Assembly: GCF_051175385.1 (NCBI RefSeq)
Contig: NZ_CP195106.1
Location: 5,084,001-5,148,000, forward strand
Length of the DNA stretch: 64,000 nt
DNA from: Tundrisphaera lichenicola
GTDB lineage: Bacteria; Planctomycetota; Planctomycetia; Isosphaerales; Isosphaeraceae
Direction: 5' to 3'
Within the stretch, counting starts at the first letter, position 1. Each line of letters starts with the position of its first letter. The translations under genes were made by a program, and so were the position numbers. This document shows, in pieces, positions 36,583-45,490 of the stretch. The notes below the pieces were generated by a model. That model had not been told where the DNA came from. It worked only from the letters and a program-made list of their open reading frames with translations, and did no database searches.

Positions 36583-37995
36583 TCAATGGTGGACAGACGC
36601 ATGCTCCGGCGCGGAGCCACCAGACTTCCTGGCCTGCTCCTGATCCTCGGGAAGGTATCTCGATCCACGGAGATAGAACAGGGCGCCGAGCGCCATCATG
36701 GGAATCACGGCGAGCATCCCGACCGTCAGGTTCGTCGGCCCTGTCGGAGAGGCCGTAGGACCGGCTCCGATCGATTCGAAAAACTCTCCCAGCCTTGATC
36801 CCACCACGACGGGAAGTCCAAAAAGGTCCGAGATGTAACCGATCAACAAGGGCGAGGAGATATCGCCGAAGAGGTGGACCAGGAAGATACTGAGAGCGTA
36901 TCCCGCCGCTCTTCGATTCGCAGGGACGACGTTGGCCGTTACCGTGTTGCTAGGACCGAGGACGGACGCCATCATCACGGAAGTCAGGAAGAGCATCACG
37001 AGCGAGGCGGTTCGATCGCTGACAAGGATCGCACCCGTCCCGAATGGGACCCCGAGTGCGACCGCGAAGGCTGGCCAGAGAAGATAAGCCCGTCGAGTCC
37101 ATCGGAGCAACGAGTCGGCCGCCCAGGTTCCCAGGACAATCCCGATCAATCCGGCGCCCGCCGTGAGGCCACCGATCCAGACGCCGGCCTGAACCTCGTC
37201 CATTCCCCGGACACGCTGATAAAACGTGGCCGCCCAGACCGCCAGGGCCCCGATGGCAAAAGTCACCGCCGCCTGCCCTGCTGTGTTCAAGACGAAGCTC
37301 GGAGTCTTGAAGATCGAGAGGTAGTCATTCCATCCTGGCCGGTCTTCCTGGCCTGCGGTCTTCCCCTCGGAGGCTCCTCGTCCCGGATCTCGCATCATCA
37401 GCCCGAGCATCGCTACGACGAGACCGGGGATACCTACTACCCAGAAGGCGTATCGCCAGTCGGTATGCTTGGCGAACCAGCCCCCGATCCCATAGCCGAT
37501 CGCTCCACCCACGGGAAGTGCGAGGTAATAGACCCCCATTACCCTCCCACGCAGCTTGGGAGGGAAGAGATCGGACAGCAGGGCTGGGGCAATAATCCCG
37601 TAGCTTGCTTCACCGATCCCGAGCAGGGCTCGCCAGAGAAACATCTCGCGAAAACCGCTGGCGAAAGCCGTACCAACGGTGGCGATGCTCCAGAGCGTGA
37701 CCCCGAAGGAGAGAAGCCTGAGTCGATTGTAGCGGTCGCCTAACAGCCCCATCAGGGGAGACACTATGGTGTAAACCACCATGAACGAAACGCTCAGGAT
37801 CCCGAACTGCGTATCGCTGAAACCCAGCTCTTTTGCGATTCGGGGGCCGGTCGAGTAGAAGACATATCGATCCACGTAATTCAGCAAATTCATGCTGAAC
37901 AGAATGGCGAGTGCGAAGTAGGAGCCTCCGAACGCTGGGAGCGTGGGACGCGTCGTCCCCGAGGTATTCGCGGGGGCGGGATCGGTAGGAATCAT
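36583..37995 (-). CDS. MFS transporter, Spinster-like
   Basis: A 470-residue major-facilitator transporter with about 12 predicted membrane helices. Early motifs include MNLLNYVDRYVF and the typical MFS loop GLLGDRYNRLRLLSFG (between helices 2 and 3), then LWRALLGIGEASYG and KLRGRVMGVYYLALPVGGAIGYGIGGWFA. The helix-1 motif NYVDRY and overall layout resemble Spinster-type transporters. The transported substrate is not apparent. The C-terminal cytoplasmic tail is polar. Start ATG at 37995 gives a short soluble N-terminus. Confidence 0.9.
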   Translation of the reverse strand: MIPTDPAPANTSGTTRPTLPAFGGSYFALAILFSMNLLNYVDRYVFYSTGPRIAKELGFSDTQFGILSVSFMVVYTIVSPLMGLLGDRYNRLRLLSFGVTLWSIATVGTAFASGFREMFLWRALLGIGEASYGIIAPALLSDLFPPKLRGRVMGVYYLALPVGGAIGYGIGGWFAKHTDWRYAFWVVGIPGLVVAMLGLMMRDPGRGASEGKTAGQEDRPGWNDYLSIFKTPSFVLNTAGQAAVTFAIGALAVWAATFYQRVRGMDEVQAGVWIGGLTAGAGLIGIVLGTWAADSLLRWTRRAYLLWPAFAVALGVPFGTGAILVSDRTASLVMLFLTSVMMASVLGPSNTVTANVVPANRRAAGYALSIFLVHLFGDISSPLLIGYISDLFGLPVVVGSRLGEFFESIGAGPTASPTGPTNLTVGMLAVIPMMALGALFYLRGSRYLPEDQEQARKSGGSAPEHASVHH

Positions 37996-38129
37996 CGGGG
38001 CATTCTCGACAATACGGGCGTCGTCACGCAGAACGAGCTTTTATACCCGCAGTCGGAACCGTTGGCGAGCCCTGGCCAAACCTTGTTGTCGGCCGGGCGA
38101 TCCGCCAATACTTTCAGGGCGTTCCTTCG

Positions 38130-39269
38130 TTAGCGGGAACGAGTCTTGGCAACCTCAACATTGATGATCGCCAACAGCTCCGTCCCATTCGGAACGGTTC
38201 CCGGGATCTTCAAGTTGAACAGCCCGCCTTTATCGAGAAGAATCCCCGGCTGTATCCCGGCCGAGATGATCAGCGCCTGCCCCAGAGGCCAGTTTTTGAC
38301 CGGCTGGTTCAGTCTAGACTCCGAAACCTCGGGAACATCAATGGCAACTTCACCAGGACCTGCCTGACGAGGGGAGAGGACCCTGACGGGGTGGAGCTTA
38401 CGGACCAGGTTTGTGGAGAAATCGATCGCCGCGTCGAGCGTATCACCTTCGTAACTGAGGAGAGGACTGAATCGAAGAGTTACCCCTTCTTCCAATTTTT
38501 CCACCTTGGGTTGCGAACCGAGCCCAACTGCACCATCGCGCTGGACGCCCGCAGTGAACGCTTGCTTGGTTGTCGTGGAGAGGAGAAGGGTCTGGCCATT
38601 TAGGACTTCGAACGCCCGATTCTCCAGGAGTTTGAAGCCTTGCCAGACTTGCATCTGGTTGATGACCATCTCCGCCACCTGGTCGCTAACTTGCCAGATC
38701 TGTTGGCCTTGGTTGCCGGCGCCAACGGGCGTCAGTTGTTGATGGACGGCGTACCTCCAACGGATGTCGGAAGCAGCAATGAAACGCACCCGAACATTCA
38801 GGATATTCGATTCGGCATCGATGAAACGCTCGACGACACTCTGGACTTGTTCGAGGATCTTAGGCGTGTTGTAGGCACGAAGTTGACTCCGGTTGGCACA
38901 GAGCACAGCGATTTTATCACCATGCCACGGCGCGGGAGTCGTCCGTCGAAAGATCCAGTCGATGATAGCCGTTTGCGGGCTGGCAATCGAGGCGGGGGCA
39001 AGGGCGGTGTAATCCGAGATGGAGAAGCTCTTCCAGGCAAAGCCACTCTGGTTGGGGAAACTGGAAGGCGTCCCCTCGATGGATCCAGGATCGACCGATC
39101 CCAGGTCATCTTCGAACGCGCGCTCGGGCTGGATGCGAGACCGGTCTTCCGTGCGATCATCAACGGAGGAGACCCGTCGAGATCGAGAACTTCGCCGAGA
39201 GACATCCTGGCCAAAAAGGCGAGCAGGGGTCGCGAGTAACGAGAGTAGCAAGAGCGAGCGGCGATCCAT
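38130..39269 (-). CDS. Exported secretin-like protein of unknown function
   Basis: A 379-residue exported protein. The signal peptide is MDRRSLLLLSLLATPARLFGQ. Then comes a Ser/Arg/Asp-rich linker to about residue 75 and two modules. The first (ILEQVQSVVERFIDAESNILNVRVRFIAAS) resembles secretin N-domain strand-helix-strand folds. The second (FEVLNGQTLLLSTTTKQAFTAGVQ, EEGVTLRFSPLLSYEGDTLDAAIDFSTNLVRK) resembles the mid-secretin region. The usual beta-barrel C-terminus of GspD/PilQ is missing or short (it ends IINVEVAKTRSR). It may be a soluble pilus/secretion-associated protein. I am moderately sure of the resemblance and not of function. Confidence 0.65.
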   Translation of the reverse strand: MDRRSLLLLSLLATPARLFGQDVSRRSSRSRRVSSVDDRTEDRSRIQPERAFEDDLGSVDPGSIEGTPSSFPNQSGFAWKSFSISDYTALAPASIASPQTAIIDWIFRRTTPAPWHGDKIAVLCANRSQLRAYNTPKILEQVQSVVERFIDAESNILNVRVRFIAASDIRWRYAVHQQLTPVGAGNQGQQIWQVSDQVAEMVINQMQVWQGFKLLENRAFEVLNGQTLLLSTTTKQAFTAGVQRDGAVGLGSQPKVEKLEEGVTLRFSPLLSYEGDTLDAAIDFSTNLVRKLHPVRVLSPRQAGPGEVAIDVPEVSESRLNQPVKNWPLGQALIISAGIQPGILLDKGGLFNLKIPGTVPNGTELLAIINVEVAKTRSR

Positions 39270-39319
39270 GCCGGGTGCCTCCGTGCCTTGGCGGTGTCGA
39301 GGCTATCAACCTCCAATGC

Positions 39320-39345
39320 CGGAGAGTCTTAGCAGACCCTCCGGT
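39320..39345 (-). terminator. Hairpin downstream of the MoeB-rhodanese gene
   Basis: CCGGAGAGTCT (39320-39330) pairs with AGACCCTCCGG (39335-39345) with one mismatch around loop TAGC. It lies 42 bases past the stop of the minus-strand gene ending at 39387. No clean U-run. Confidence 0.5.
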
Positions 39346-39386
39346 TTCGCTCAAGCCCAGGTCAACCGTCGATCGAATCTAACTTA

Positions 39387-40583
39387 TCAATAACTGGGCA
39401 GGCTCGGTTCAACGTCTTTAATCCAGGCGAGAATACCACCGGTCAGATTTGAGAGACGAGTGAATCCCGCCGATTTGAGCAAGCTGATCGCCTTGGCGCT
39501 CCGGACCCCGCTCTTGCAATGGACCACCATCGGGATCGACGGGTCGAGCTCACCGAGTCGATTCGGCAACTCCGGGAGCGGTATCACCGTGGAGCCGGCG
39601 ATCCGGCAGATCGAGATCTCCTCGGGATTCCTCACATCAAGGACGAACGGACGACTCCCGTTTTCGATCAACTCCTTGAGTTCCAGCGGCGAGATAGATT
39701 CGCCGGCGCCAAGGTTGACTTCCGGAGCAGTCTCGTTCCCGCGAATCCCGCAGAATTCCTGGTAATCGATCAGGCTCTTGATCGAAGGCTCGGGGCCACA
39801 GATGGGGCATTTCGGGTTCTTGCGGACCTTCATCTCCCGAAAACTCATGTCGAGCGCATCGTAGAGCAGGAGGCGACCGATCAAAGTCCGGCCGGTACCA
39901 AGGATCAGCTTCACCGTCTCAGTCGCCTGGATCACCCCAATGACACCCGGAAGAATTCCCAGGACTCCTCCCTCGGCGCAATTCGGGACCAGATCCGGGG
40001 GCGGTGGTTCGGGGTAGAGGCAGCGGTAGCATGGTCCATGGGGAGGGAAGAAAACAGAAGCCTGTCCGTCAAATCGAAAGATCGACCCGTAGACGTTCGG
40101 CTTTCCCAGGAGGACGCAGGCATCGTTGACGAGGTAGCGTGTCGGGAAGTTGTCGGTTCCGTCCACGATGACATCGTAACCGGCAAAGATATCGAGGGCG
40201 TTTTCGCTGTTGATCGGAAATTCGTAGCGAACCACCGCCAAGTCAGGATTGAGCGCCTTGAGCTTCTCCTCGGCACTGTCGATCTTGGGACGTCCGACGT
40301 CCGGGGTCGCGTGAATGATCTGACGTTGAAGATTCGAGATGTCCACGACGTCGAAATCGACCAGACCGATCGTGCCGACCCCGGCAGCCGCCAGGTAAAG
40401 GGTGAGCGGCGATCCGAGCCCCCCTGCCCCGATGCATAGAACCTTGGAGGCCTTAAGTCGCGACTGCCCTTCCATCGCGACCTCGGGCATGATGAGGTGG
40501 CGAGCATAGCGCTTAATTTCGTCGGCGGTCAATTGAGTATCGCCGACTCGGCCGCCCAACAGGTCGAAAGGGAGCGTGTTCAT
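39387..40583 (-). CDS. moeB: MoeB/ThiF-type sulfur-carrier adenylyltransferase fused to rhodanese domain
   Basis: Residues about 1-260 form an E1-like ThiF/MoeB adenylation domain: GxGxxG-type CIGAGGLGSPL, DFDVVDISNLQRQIIH, the DGTDNFPTRYLVND region and zinc cysteines CYRCLYPE and CPICGPEP. The C-terminal 110 residues form a rhodanese domain with active-site VVHCKSGVRSA. This is the MoeZ/MOCS3 layout: it adenylates and thiolates small sulfur carriers such as MoaD or ThiS. The carrier gene is not adjacent, so molybdopterin, thiamine or cysteine synthesis cannot be distinguished. I chose ATG 40583; GTG at 40613 is also possible. Confidence 0.93.
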   Translation of the reverse strand: MNTLPFDLLGGRVGDTQLTADEIKRYARHLIMPEVAMEGQSRLKASKVLCIGAGGLGSPLTLYLAAAGVGTIGLVDFDVVDISNLQRQIIHATPDVGRPKIDSAEEKLKALNPDLAVVRYEFPINSENALDIFAGYDVIVDGTDNFPTRYLVNDACVLLGKPNVYGSIFRFDGQASVFFPPHGPCYRCLYPEPPPPDLVPNCAEGGVLGILPGVIGVIQATETVKLILGTGRTLIGRLLLYDALDMSFREMKVRKNPKCPICGPEPSIKSLIDYQEFCGIRGNETAPEVNLGAGESISPLELKELIENGSRPFVLDVRNPEEISICRIAGSTVIPLPELPNRLGELDPSIPMVVHCKSGVRSAKAISLLKSAGFTRLSNLTGGILAWIKDVEPSLPSY

Positions 40584-40669
40584 CGAAGTGAATCCGGGGA
40601 GATGGAAAGGCACGGAGCATGCAAGAGCTTAGCCGGTTCGGCCAAACTCTCGCATGCCCACGTCAAATC

Positions 40670-41920
40670 TCAACGGTTCGGTCCGTTATATCGACCAATC
40701 AGGAGGCTGGCGTTGTGCCCGCCGAAGCCGAAACTGTTCGACATCACGTGATTGACCTGGACCTCTCGTGCCGTATTCGGGATGTAATCCAGATCGCACT
40801 CGGGATCGGGGTTATCAAGGTTGATCGTGGGAGGGAGGACCCCATCTCGAATCGCCAGCGAACAGGCGATCAGTTCAACTCCTCCCGATGCCCCGAGCAG
40901 GTGTCCAAGCTGACTCTTGGTGCTAGACACCTGCAATTTCCGGGCATACGGACCGAAAACGGATTTGATCCCTTTGGTCTCGGCCAGATCGCCGAGTCCC
41001 GTACTAGTCCCGTGCATATTGATGTAATCGACGGAATCGACGGGACACTGGGCGTCGGCCAGGCAAAGTTCCATGGCTCGTTTGGCCCCACGCCCCTCCT
41101 CATCGGGAGCGGTGATGTGGCTACCGTCCGCCGACATACCGTAACCGAGCAGTTCCGCGTAAATCCTGGCCCCTCGGGCCAGGGCGATCTCCTCGGCCTC
41201 GATGATCAAGACTCCAGCACCTTCGGCCAGGACAAAACCATCCCGGTCTCGATCGAACGGCCGGCTCGCCCGGGGTGGATCCTCATTTCGAGTGGACAGG
41301 GCCCGCATCGCTGCGAAACCTCCCAGGCCCATCCGAGTGATGGCGGCCTCACTCCCGCCGGTGATCATGACATCGGCGTGACCAAGCTGGATGTGCTTGA
41401 AAGCATCGCCGATCGCGTTATTGGCCGAGGCGCAGGCTGTGGCCACGGCAGAGTTGATTCCCTTGAGACCCCAGCGGATCGAAATCTGTCCACTGGCGGC
41501 GTTCACCATCAGTTTCGGGATGGTGAACGGGCTGATCCGGGATGGCCCCTTGGTCAGCATGGTCTCGTGCTGGGTCTCGAACTCGTTGAGCCCGCCGATT
41601 CCCGACCCGATCAAGACGCCGCATTCTTCGGCCGGGTAATTCTGGAAGTCGATCCCGGAGTCGGCGACCGCCGACTCGGCGGCGGCCATCGCGAACTGGG
41701 CGAAGCGATCGAGCCGGCGAGCTTCCTTCACGCCCCAACGGGCATCGCCGTCGAAGCCATGAACTTGCCCGCCGAAATGGACCTTGAAATGAGTCGTGTC
41801 GAAGAGGGTCAGATTAGAGACCCCACTTCGACCTTCGCAGAGGCCCGACCAAAATTGGTCCAATGTATCGCCCAGGGCCGTGACCACGCCCAGGCCCGTG
41901 ATGACTACCCGGCGTGGCAT
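40670..41920 (-). CDS. fabF: 3-oxoacyl-[acyl-carrier-protein] synthase II
   Basis: Condensing enzyme of fatty-acid elongation, cytoplasmic, 416 residues. The Cys-His-His triad is complete: Cys163 (VATACASANN), His303 (YINMHGTSTGLGD) and His340 (TKSQLGHLLGA), with Lys335 of the last. The N-terminus MPRRVVITGLGVVTALG and the GFGGHNASL C-terminus are typical. It overlaps acpP by a single base (TAATG), giving tight coupling. It is the last gene of the fabD-fabG-acpP-fabF order on the minus strand. Confidence 0.98.
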   Translation of the reverse strand: MPRRVVITGLGVVTALGDTLDQFWSGLCEGRSGVSNLTLFDTTHFKVHFGGQVHGFDGDARWGVKEARRLDRFAQFAMAAAESAVADSGIDFQNYPAEECGVLIGSGIGGLNEFETQHETMLTKGPSRISPFTIPKLMVNAASGQISIRWGLKGINSAVATACASANNAIGDAFKHIQLGHADVMITGGSEAAITRMGLGGFAAMRALSTRNEDPPRASRPFDRDRDGFVLAEGAGVLIIEAEEIALARGARIYAELLGYGMSADGSHITAPDEEGRGAKRAMELCLADAQCPVDSVDYINMHGTSTGLGDLAETKGIKSVFGPYARKLQVSSTKSQLGHLLGASGGVELIACSLAIRDGVLPPTINLDNPDPECDLDYIPNTAREVQVNHVMSNSFGFGGHNASLLIGRYNGPNR

Positions 41921-42153
41921 TACTTGCTATGTTCCTCGATATAATGGATAGCCTGTCCAACAGTCTGGATCTTCTCGGCTTCCTCGTCGGGGATGGTGAT
42001 ATCGAACTCTTCTTCGAACTCCATGACGAGTTCAACCGTATCGAGCGAGTCGGCTCCGAGGTCGTTAACGAATGAGGTCTCGCGGGTCACCTGGTCTTTG
42101 GCGACACCCATTTGCTCACTGACGATCTCGATCACGCGTTCTTCCACAGACAC
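41920..42153 (-). CDS. acpP: Acyl carrier protein
   Basis: A 77-residue acidic acyl carrier protein. The phosphopantetheine attachment serine is Ser36 in DLGADSLDTVEL. Helices flank it as in AcpP. Start is GTG with a strong GAGGAGG about seven bases upstream. The stop overlaps the fabF start by one base. The leader (42154-42230) contains a nested GC-rich hairpin set. It carries growing chains for FabF, FabG, FabD and PlsX nearby. Confidence 0.98.
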   Translation of the reverse strand: MSVEERVIEIVSEQMGVAKDQVTRETSFVNDLGADSLDTVELVMEFEEEFDITIPDEEAEKIQTVGQAIHYIEEHSK

Positions 42154-42181
42154 GGGCGAACCTCCTCACTCGGCCCTCTTC

Positions 42182-42230
42182 GAGGCCGGCTCGCGTCCCG
42201 GCGGGACGCATCATGCCGGCGATCGGCCTC
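42182..42230 (-). promoter_or_regulatory. Structured leader upstream of acpP
   Basis: Between fabG and acpP, GCGTCCC/GGGACGC (42193-42199 with 42203-42209) forms a seven-bp hairpin inside outer GAGGCCG/CGGCCTC (42182-42188 with 42224-42230) and GCCGGC/GCCGGC pairing. It precedes the acpP ribosome-binding site by about 20 bases. It may be a terminator of fabG readthrough or an RNA switch for acpP; I see no known riboswitch class. Confidence 0.4.
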
Positions 42231-42444
42231 TCAGGGGACCGGCATCATCTATAGTCGTTCAGCACGTCCACCGCCCCAAGACGGCGACGTCGCGGCGTTC
42301 CTTTGAGATCATCTGATCGGTCGATCGACCCCGAGCCATTAACTCAAGTCGGACCGGGCCAACGCGAAGCGCTCAAGTTATCAATCTTGACTGGAAATGT
42401 CTACCGAATCCCGCGCCGAAAGCGAACGACTTGCTTCCGCGAGA

Positions 42445-43224
42445 TCAGGCCGTCATCCCACCGTCGACCGCGATCACCTGCCCCGTGATGTAACCGGCCG
42501 AAGGGCTCGCCAGATAACACACCAGATCGGCGATGTCTTCCGGTTCTCCCAACCTCCGGACCGGGACGCGTTCCTTGACCTCGGCCTTCACTTTGTCGGG
42601 CAGCACTTCGGTCATATCGGTCGTGATGAAGCCGGGTGCTACCGCGTTGACCGTAATTCCCCTCGATGCAAGTTCGCGGGCGATCGTTCGAGTGAATCCG
42701 ATGACCCCGGCCTTGCTGGCCGAGTAGTTGGCCTGGCCGGGATTGCCCATCAGTCCCGAAACGCTCGTGATATTGATCATCCGCCCGTATCTCTGACGCA
42801 TCATGATGACGCCGACCGCACGGCAGAACTGGAAGGTTCCTTTGAGGTTCGTGTCGATCACTTCCTGCCAGGCCGAGTCTTCCATACGGAGCATCAGCCC
42901 ATCGCGGGTAACCCCCGCATTATTGACCAGGACGTGAATCTTCGGAAATTTCGCCTCGATTTCCTCGACCACGCGGGCCACATCGGCCGAGTCGCCGACA
43001 TTTGCGGCGAATCCCTCGGCCGAACCGCCCGCCTCTCGAATCGCGTCCAATGTCGTCTTGAGCCCTTCGAGGCTGCGAGCCAAACAAGCCACGGTCGCGC
43101 CGGACCTGGCTAGTTGGAATGCGATGGCTCGACCGATCCCTCGCGAAGCTCCGGTCACCAGGGCCACTTGACCCGTCAGATCGACCCGGATGCCTTCCGT
43201 TTTGGGCTTCTCCTTCTCGGCCAT
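42445..43224 (-). CDS. fabG: 3-oxoacyl-[acyl-carrier-protein] reductase
   Basis: NADPH-dependent reductase of fatty-acid elongation, about 259 residues. TGASRGIGRAIA binds cofactor, NNAGVTRDGLMLRM and the Ser-Tyr-Lys residues of ITSVSGLMGNPGQANYSASKAG form the catalytic set, and DMTEVLPDKV...GGMTA ends it as in FabG. Start ATG at 43224 (MAEKEKPK) is preferred; another ATG is five codons upstream. Part of the plsX-fabD-fabG-acpP-fabF order on the minus strand. Confidence 0.97.
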   Translation of the reverse strand: MAEKEKPKTEGIRVDLTGQVALVTGASRGIGRAIAFQLARSGATVACLARSLEGLKTTLDAIREAGGSAEGFAANVGDSADVARVVEEIEAKFPKIHVLVNNAGVTRDGLMLRMEDSAWQEVIDTNLKGTFQFCRAVGVIMMRQRYGRMINITSVSGLMGNPGQANYSASKAGVIGFTRTIARELASRGITVNAVAPGFITTDMTEVLPDKVKAEVKERVPVRRLGEPEDIADLVCYLASPSAGYITGQVIAVDGGMTA

Positions 43225-43305
43225 CTTGGTTCCATCCATAATTGAGAAAAGATCGATCTTGAATGCGATTCGCTCGGAAATCCGCAGTCCTATCGCGAGG
43301 AGGAC

Positions 43306-44217
43306 TCATCGTGCCGGGACGTTCGTGCAAGGGATCTTGCGATCGATCCGCTTGAGCAGGCCGGTCAGGACACGTCCCGGCCCGATCTCGTAGAAGGTGT
43401 CATATCCGTCGGCGATCATCCGTCGGATCGACTCCTCCCATCGAACGCCCCCGGTAACCTGGGCAATCAGGGAACGTCGAATCTCGGAAGGATCGGGATG
43501 AGCGATCGTGTCGACGTTCGAGTAAACTGGAATCCGGGGATTTTTGAAGTCCGCCCCGCCGAACGTCATTTCAAGGCTTCGAGCAGCCGGAGCCATCAGT
43601 GGGGAGTGGAATGCACCCGCAACTGCGAGCGGTATAACGCGGCCGGCGCCTAGCTCGGTTGCGATTGCTTCGACCTGAGCCAGCCCTTCCAGGTCGCCGG
43701 ATACGACGATATTTCCCGGACCGAGCATATTCGCCTTCCAGAGCCTCCCATGAGGCTCGACCTTTCGGCAGAGCTCGTCCACTTTGGTCTCGTCGAGCCC
43801 GAGAATGCTGGTCATTCCGCTAGGTGAGGCCACGGCGGCGGTTTGCATCACTTCGCCGCGTTTCCGCACAATTGCCAGCCCGGTATCGAAATCGAAGGTG
43901 CCGGCAAACTGGAGCGCGGTGTATTCGCCCAGGCTCAGTCCGGCAGCCCCCTCGCAGGCTTCGATGACTGAGGGATCGGTCAGCCTCAGCCCTTCCAGCG
44001 CCGCGAGACTGGCCACGTAGATGGCCGGTTGGCTGACGTCGGTCGCTTCGAGGGCCTCAGCCGGCCCATCGAAGCAAATGGCCTTGAGATCGAAGCCGAG
44101 AAGTTCTCCGGCGCGATCGAAGAGCATACGAGCAGCGGGCACTTCGTCATAAAGTGCCCGGCCCATCCCTACGGTCTGGGCTCCCTGTCCGGGAAAGAGG
44201 AAAGCAATCTTGGGCAT
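43306..44217 (-). CDS. fabD: Malonyl-CoA:ACP transacylase
   Basis: A 303-residue malonyl transferase that loads malonyl groups onto AcpP. The start MPKIAFLFPGQGAQTVGMG is a FabD signature; the nucleophile Ser95 sits in AAGLSLGEYTAL; the active-site His is in VAGAFHSPLMAPA; the Q of GQGAQ shapes the oxyanion hole. C-terminal YDTFYEIGPGRVLTGLLKRI is standard. Ends 82 bases before fabG on the minus strand and follows plsX by about 51 bases. Confidence 0.98.
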   Translation of the reverse strand: MPKIAFLFPGQGAQTVGMGRALYDEVPAARMLFDRAGELLGFDLKAICFDGPAEALEATDVSQPAIYVASLAALEGLRLTDPSVIEACEGAAGLSLGEYTALQFAGTFDFDTGLAIVRKRGEVMQTAAVASPSGMTSILGLDETKVDELCRKVEPHGRLWKANMLGPGNIVVSGDLEGLAQVEAIATELGAGRVIPLAVAGAFHSPLMAPAARSLEMTFGGADFKNPRIPVYSNVDTIAHPDPSEIRRSLIAQVTGGVRWEESIRRMIADGYDTFYEIGPGRVLTGLLKRIDRKIPCTNVPAR

Positions 44218-44268
44218 CGGCTCGATCTTCTGGTGTAGCCTAGGTATTCACGTCGAGAGATCGATCGT

Positions 44269-45300
44269 CTACGAACCTGGCATCGCCGCCAGGGCTGCAC
44301 TCAATTGGGAAGCGAACTGGGCATTGACGCTTTCTTCCGCCATCGTCCCTGCCACCCGCAGAGCATTCTTGATCGCCCGGGCCCCCGAGGAACCGTGGCA
44401 AATGATGCAGGCCCCACGGAGCCCGAGCAACGGACCACCGCCGAATTCTTGATACTCGAATCGCGTCTTCAGTTCCTTGAACGAGTTGGCCAGCTTGTGG
44501 CCGGCCTCGGGGCCGAGTTCGGGGAGAAGTTTGCTGAGTTCCTGCTTCAGTGCGGTGAAAAGAAATTCGACCGCCCCTTCCCCCGCCTTGAGCAAGACAT
44601 TCCCGACGAACCCTTCGCAGACGATCACCCGGGCGTTTCCTTCGTAAATATCGCGACCTTCGATGTTTCCGACAAATCGATGCGAGTGGGGACCATTCTG
44701 GAAGAGGTTGCGGGTATTCCTGGTCAACTCGTTGCCTTTATCATCCTCCGAACCAACGTTCATCAGTCCGATCTTTGGGTCGATGATGCCGAGGACGTTC
44801 TCGGCATAGATCGAACCCATGATTCCGTACTGATAAAGATCCTCTGCCTTGGCATTCATATTGGCGCCAACGTCGATGATCACGATCGGACCGCGGTGCG
44901 ACGGGAAAATTGCCGCGATCCCCGGCCTCCGCACGCCCGGAAGGAACATCTTGGCGTTCATGAGCGCCGAGGCGACCATTGCGCCGGTATTACCGGCGGA
45001 GACCACGGCGTTAACTTCTCCGGCCGCCATCATCCCCCAGCACTTCGAGATCGAGTTGTCCCGCTTCTTCCTCAGACCTTCAACCGGTTTCTCTTCCATG
45101 CCGATGACCTGGCTCGTATGGAAGATCGGTAGACGGTCGCGGTCAATTTCTTGGACATGGGCGAGTTCGGCCTCAATCCGCTCTTGGTCACCGACCAGAA
45201 CAACGGTGAGGTCGGGGCGATCGCGGATGGCCTCAACCGCTCCCGTCACGATGGGGCCAGGGGCATGATCGCCGCCCATCGCGTCCAGGGCAATCCGCAT
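44269..45300 (-). CDS. plsX: Phosphate acyltransferase PlsX
   Basis: A 343-residue soluble acyltransferase that makes acyl-phosphate from acyl-ACP for phospholipid synthesis with PlsY. MRIALDAMGGDHAPGPIVTGAVEA starts it; SAGNTGAMVASALMNAKMFLPGVRRPGIAAIFPS and DVGANMNAKAEDLYQYG are conserved. ATG 45300 has GAGAGAGGA directly upstream, so the longer frame to 45357 was not used. rpmF, its frequent neighbour, is absent here. It leads the fab block on the minus strand. Confidence 0.97.
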   Translation of the reverse strand: MRIALDAMGGDHAPGPIVTGAVEAIRDRPDLTVVLVGDQERIEAELAHVQEIDRDRLPIFHTSQVIGMEEKPVEGLRKKRDNSISKCWGMMAAGEVNAVVSAGNTGAMVASALMNAKMFLPGVRRPGIAAIFPSHRGPIVIIDVGANMNAKAEDLYQYGIMGSIYAENVLGIIDPKIGLMNVGSEDDKGNELTRNTRNLFQNGPHSHRFVGNIEGRDIYEGNARVIVCEGFVGNVLLKAGEGAVEFLFTALKQELSKLLPELGPEAGHKLANSFKELKTRFEYQEFGGGPLLGLRGACIICHGSSGARAIKNALRVAGTMAEESVNAQFASQLSAALAAMPGS

Positions 45301-45490
45301 GGAATCCTCTCTCATTGATAAAGCAGAAACCCGTCCGGAGTCCGGTTCGACCATCATTCACGCTATTGGCTGGCAGGCCACCCCGGAGTTCGCATCCTAG
45401 GGAAAGGGACCGATCTCTGTCAAGAAACTCACAAGTCGTTCTTCGCTTGGAGATAAGAGAGCCCCATGGAGAACCTGGTCTGGTTCGCTA

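Noticed and set aside
40619..41944. 441-codon plus-strand frame over fabF
   Set aside because: Antisense shadow of the complete fabF gene with its Cys-His-His triad on the other strand.
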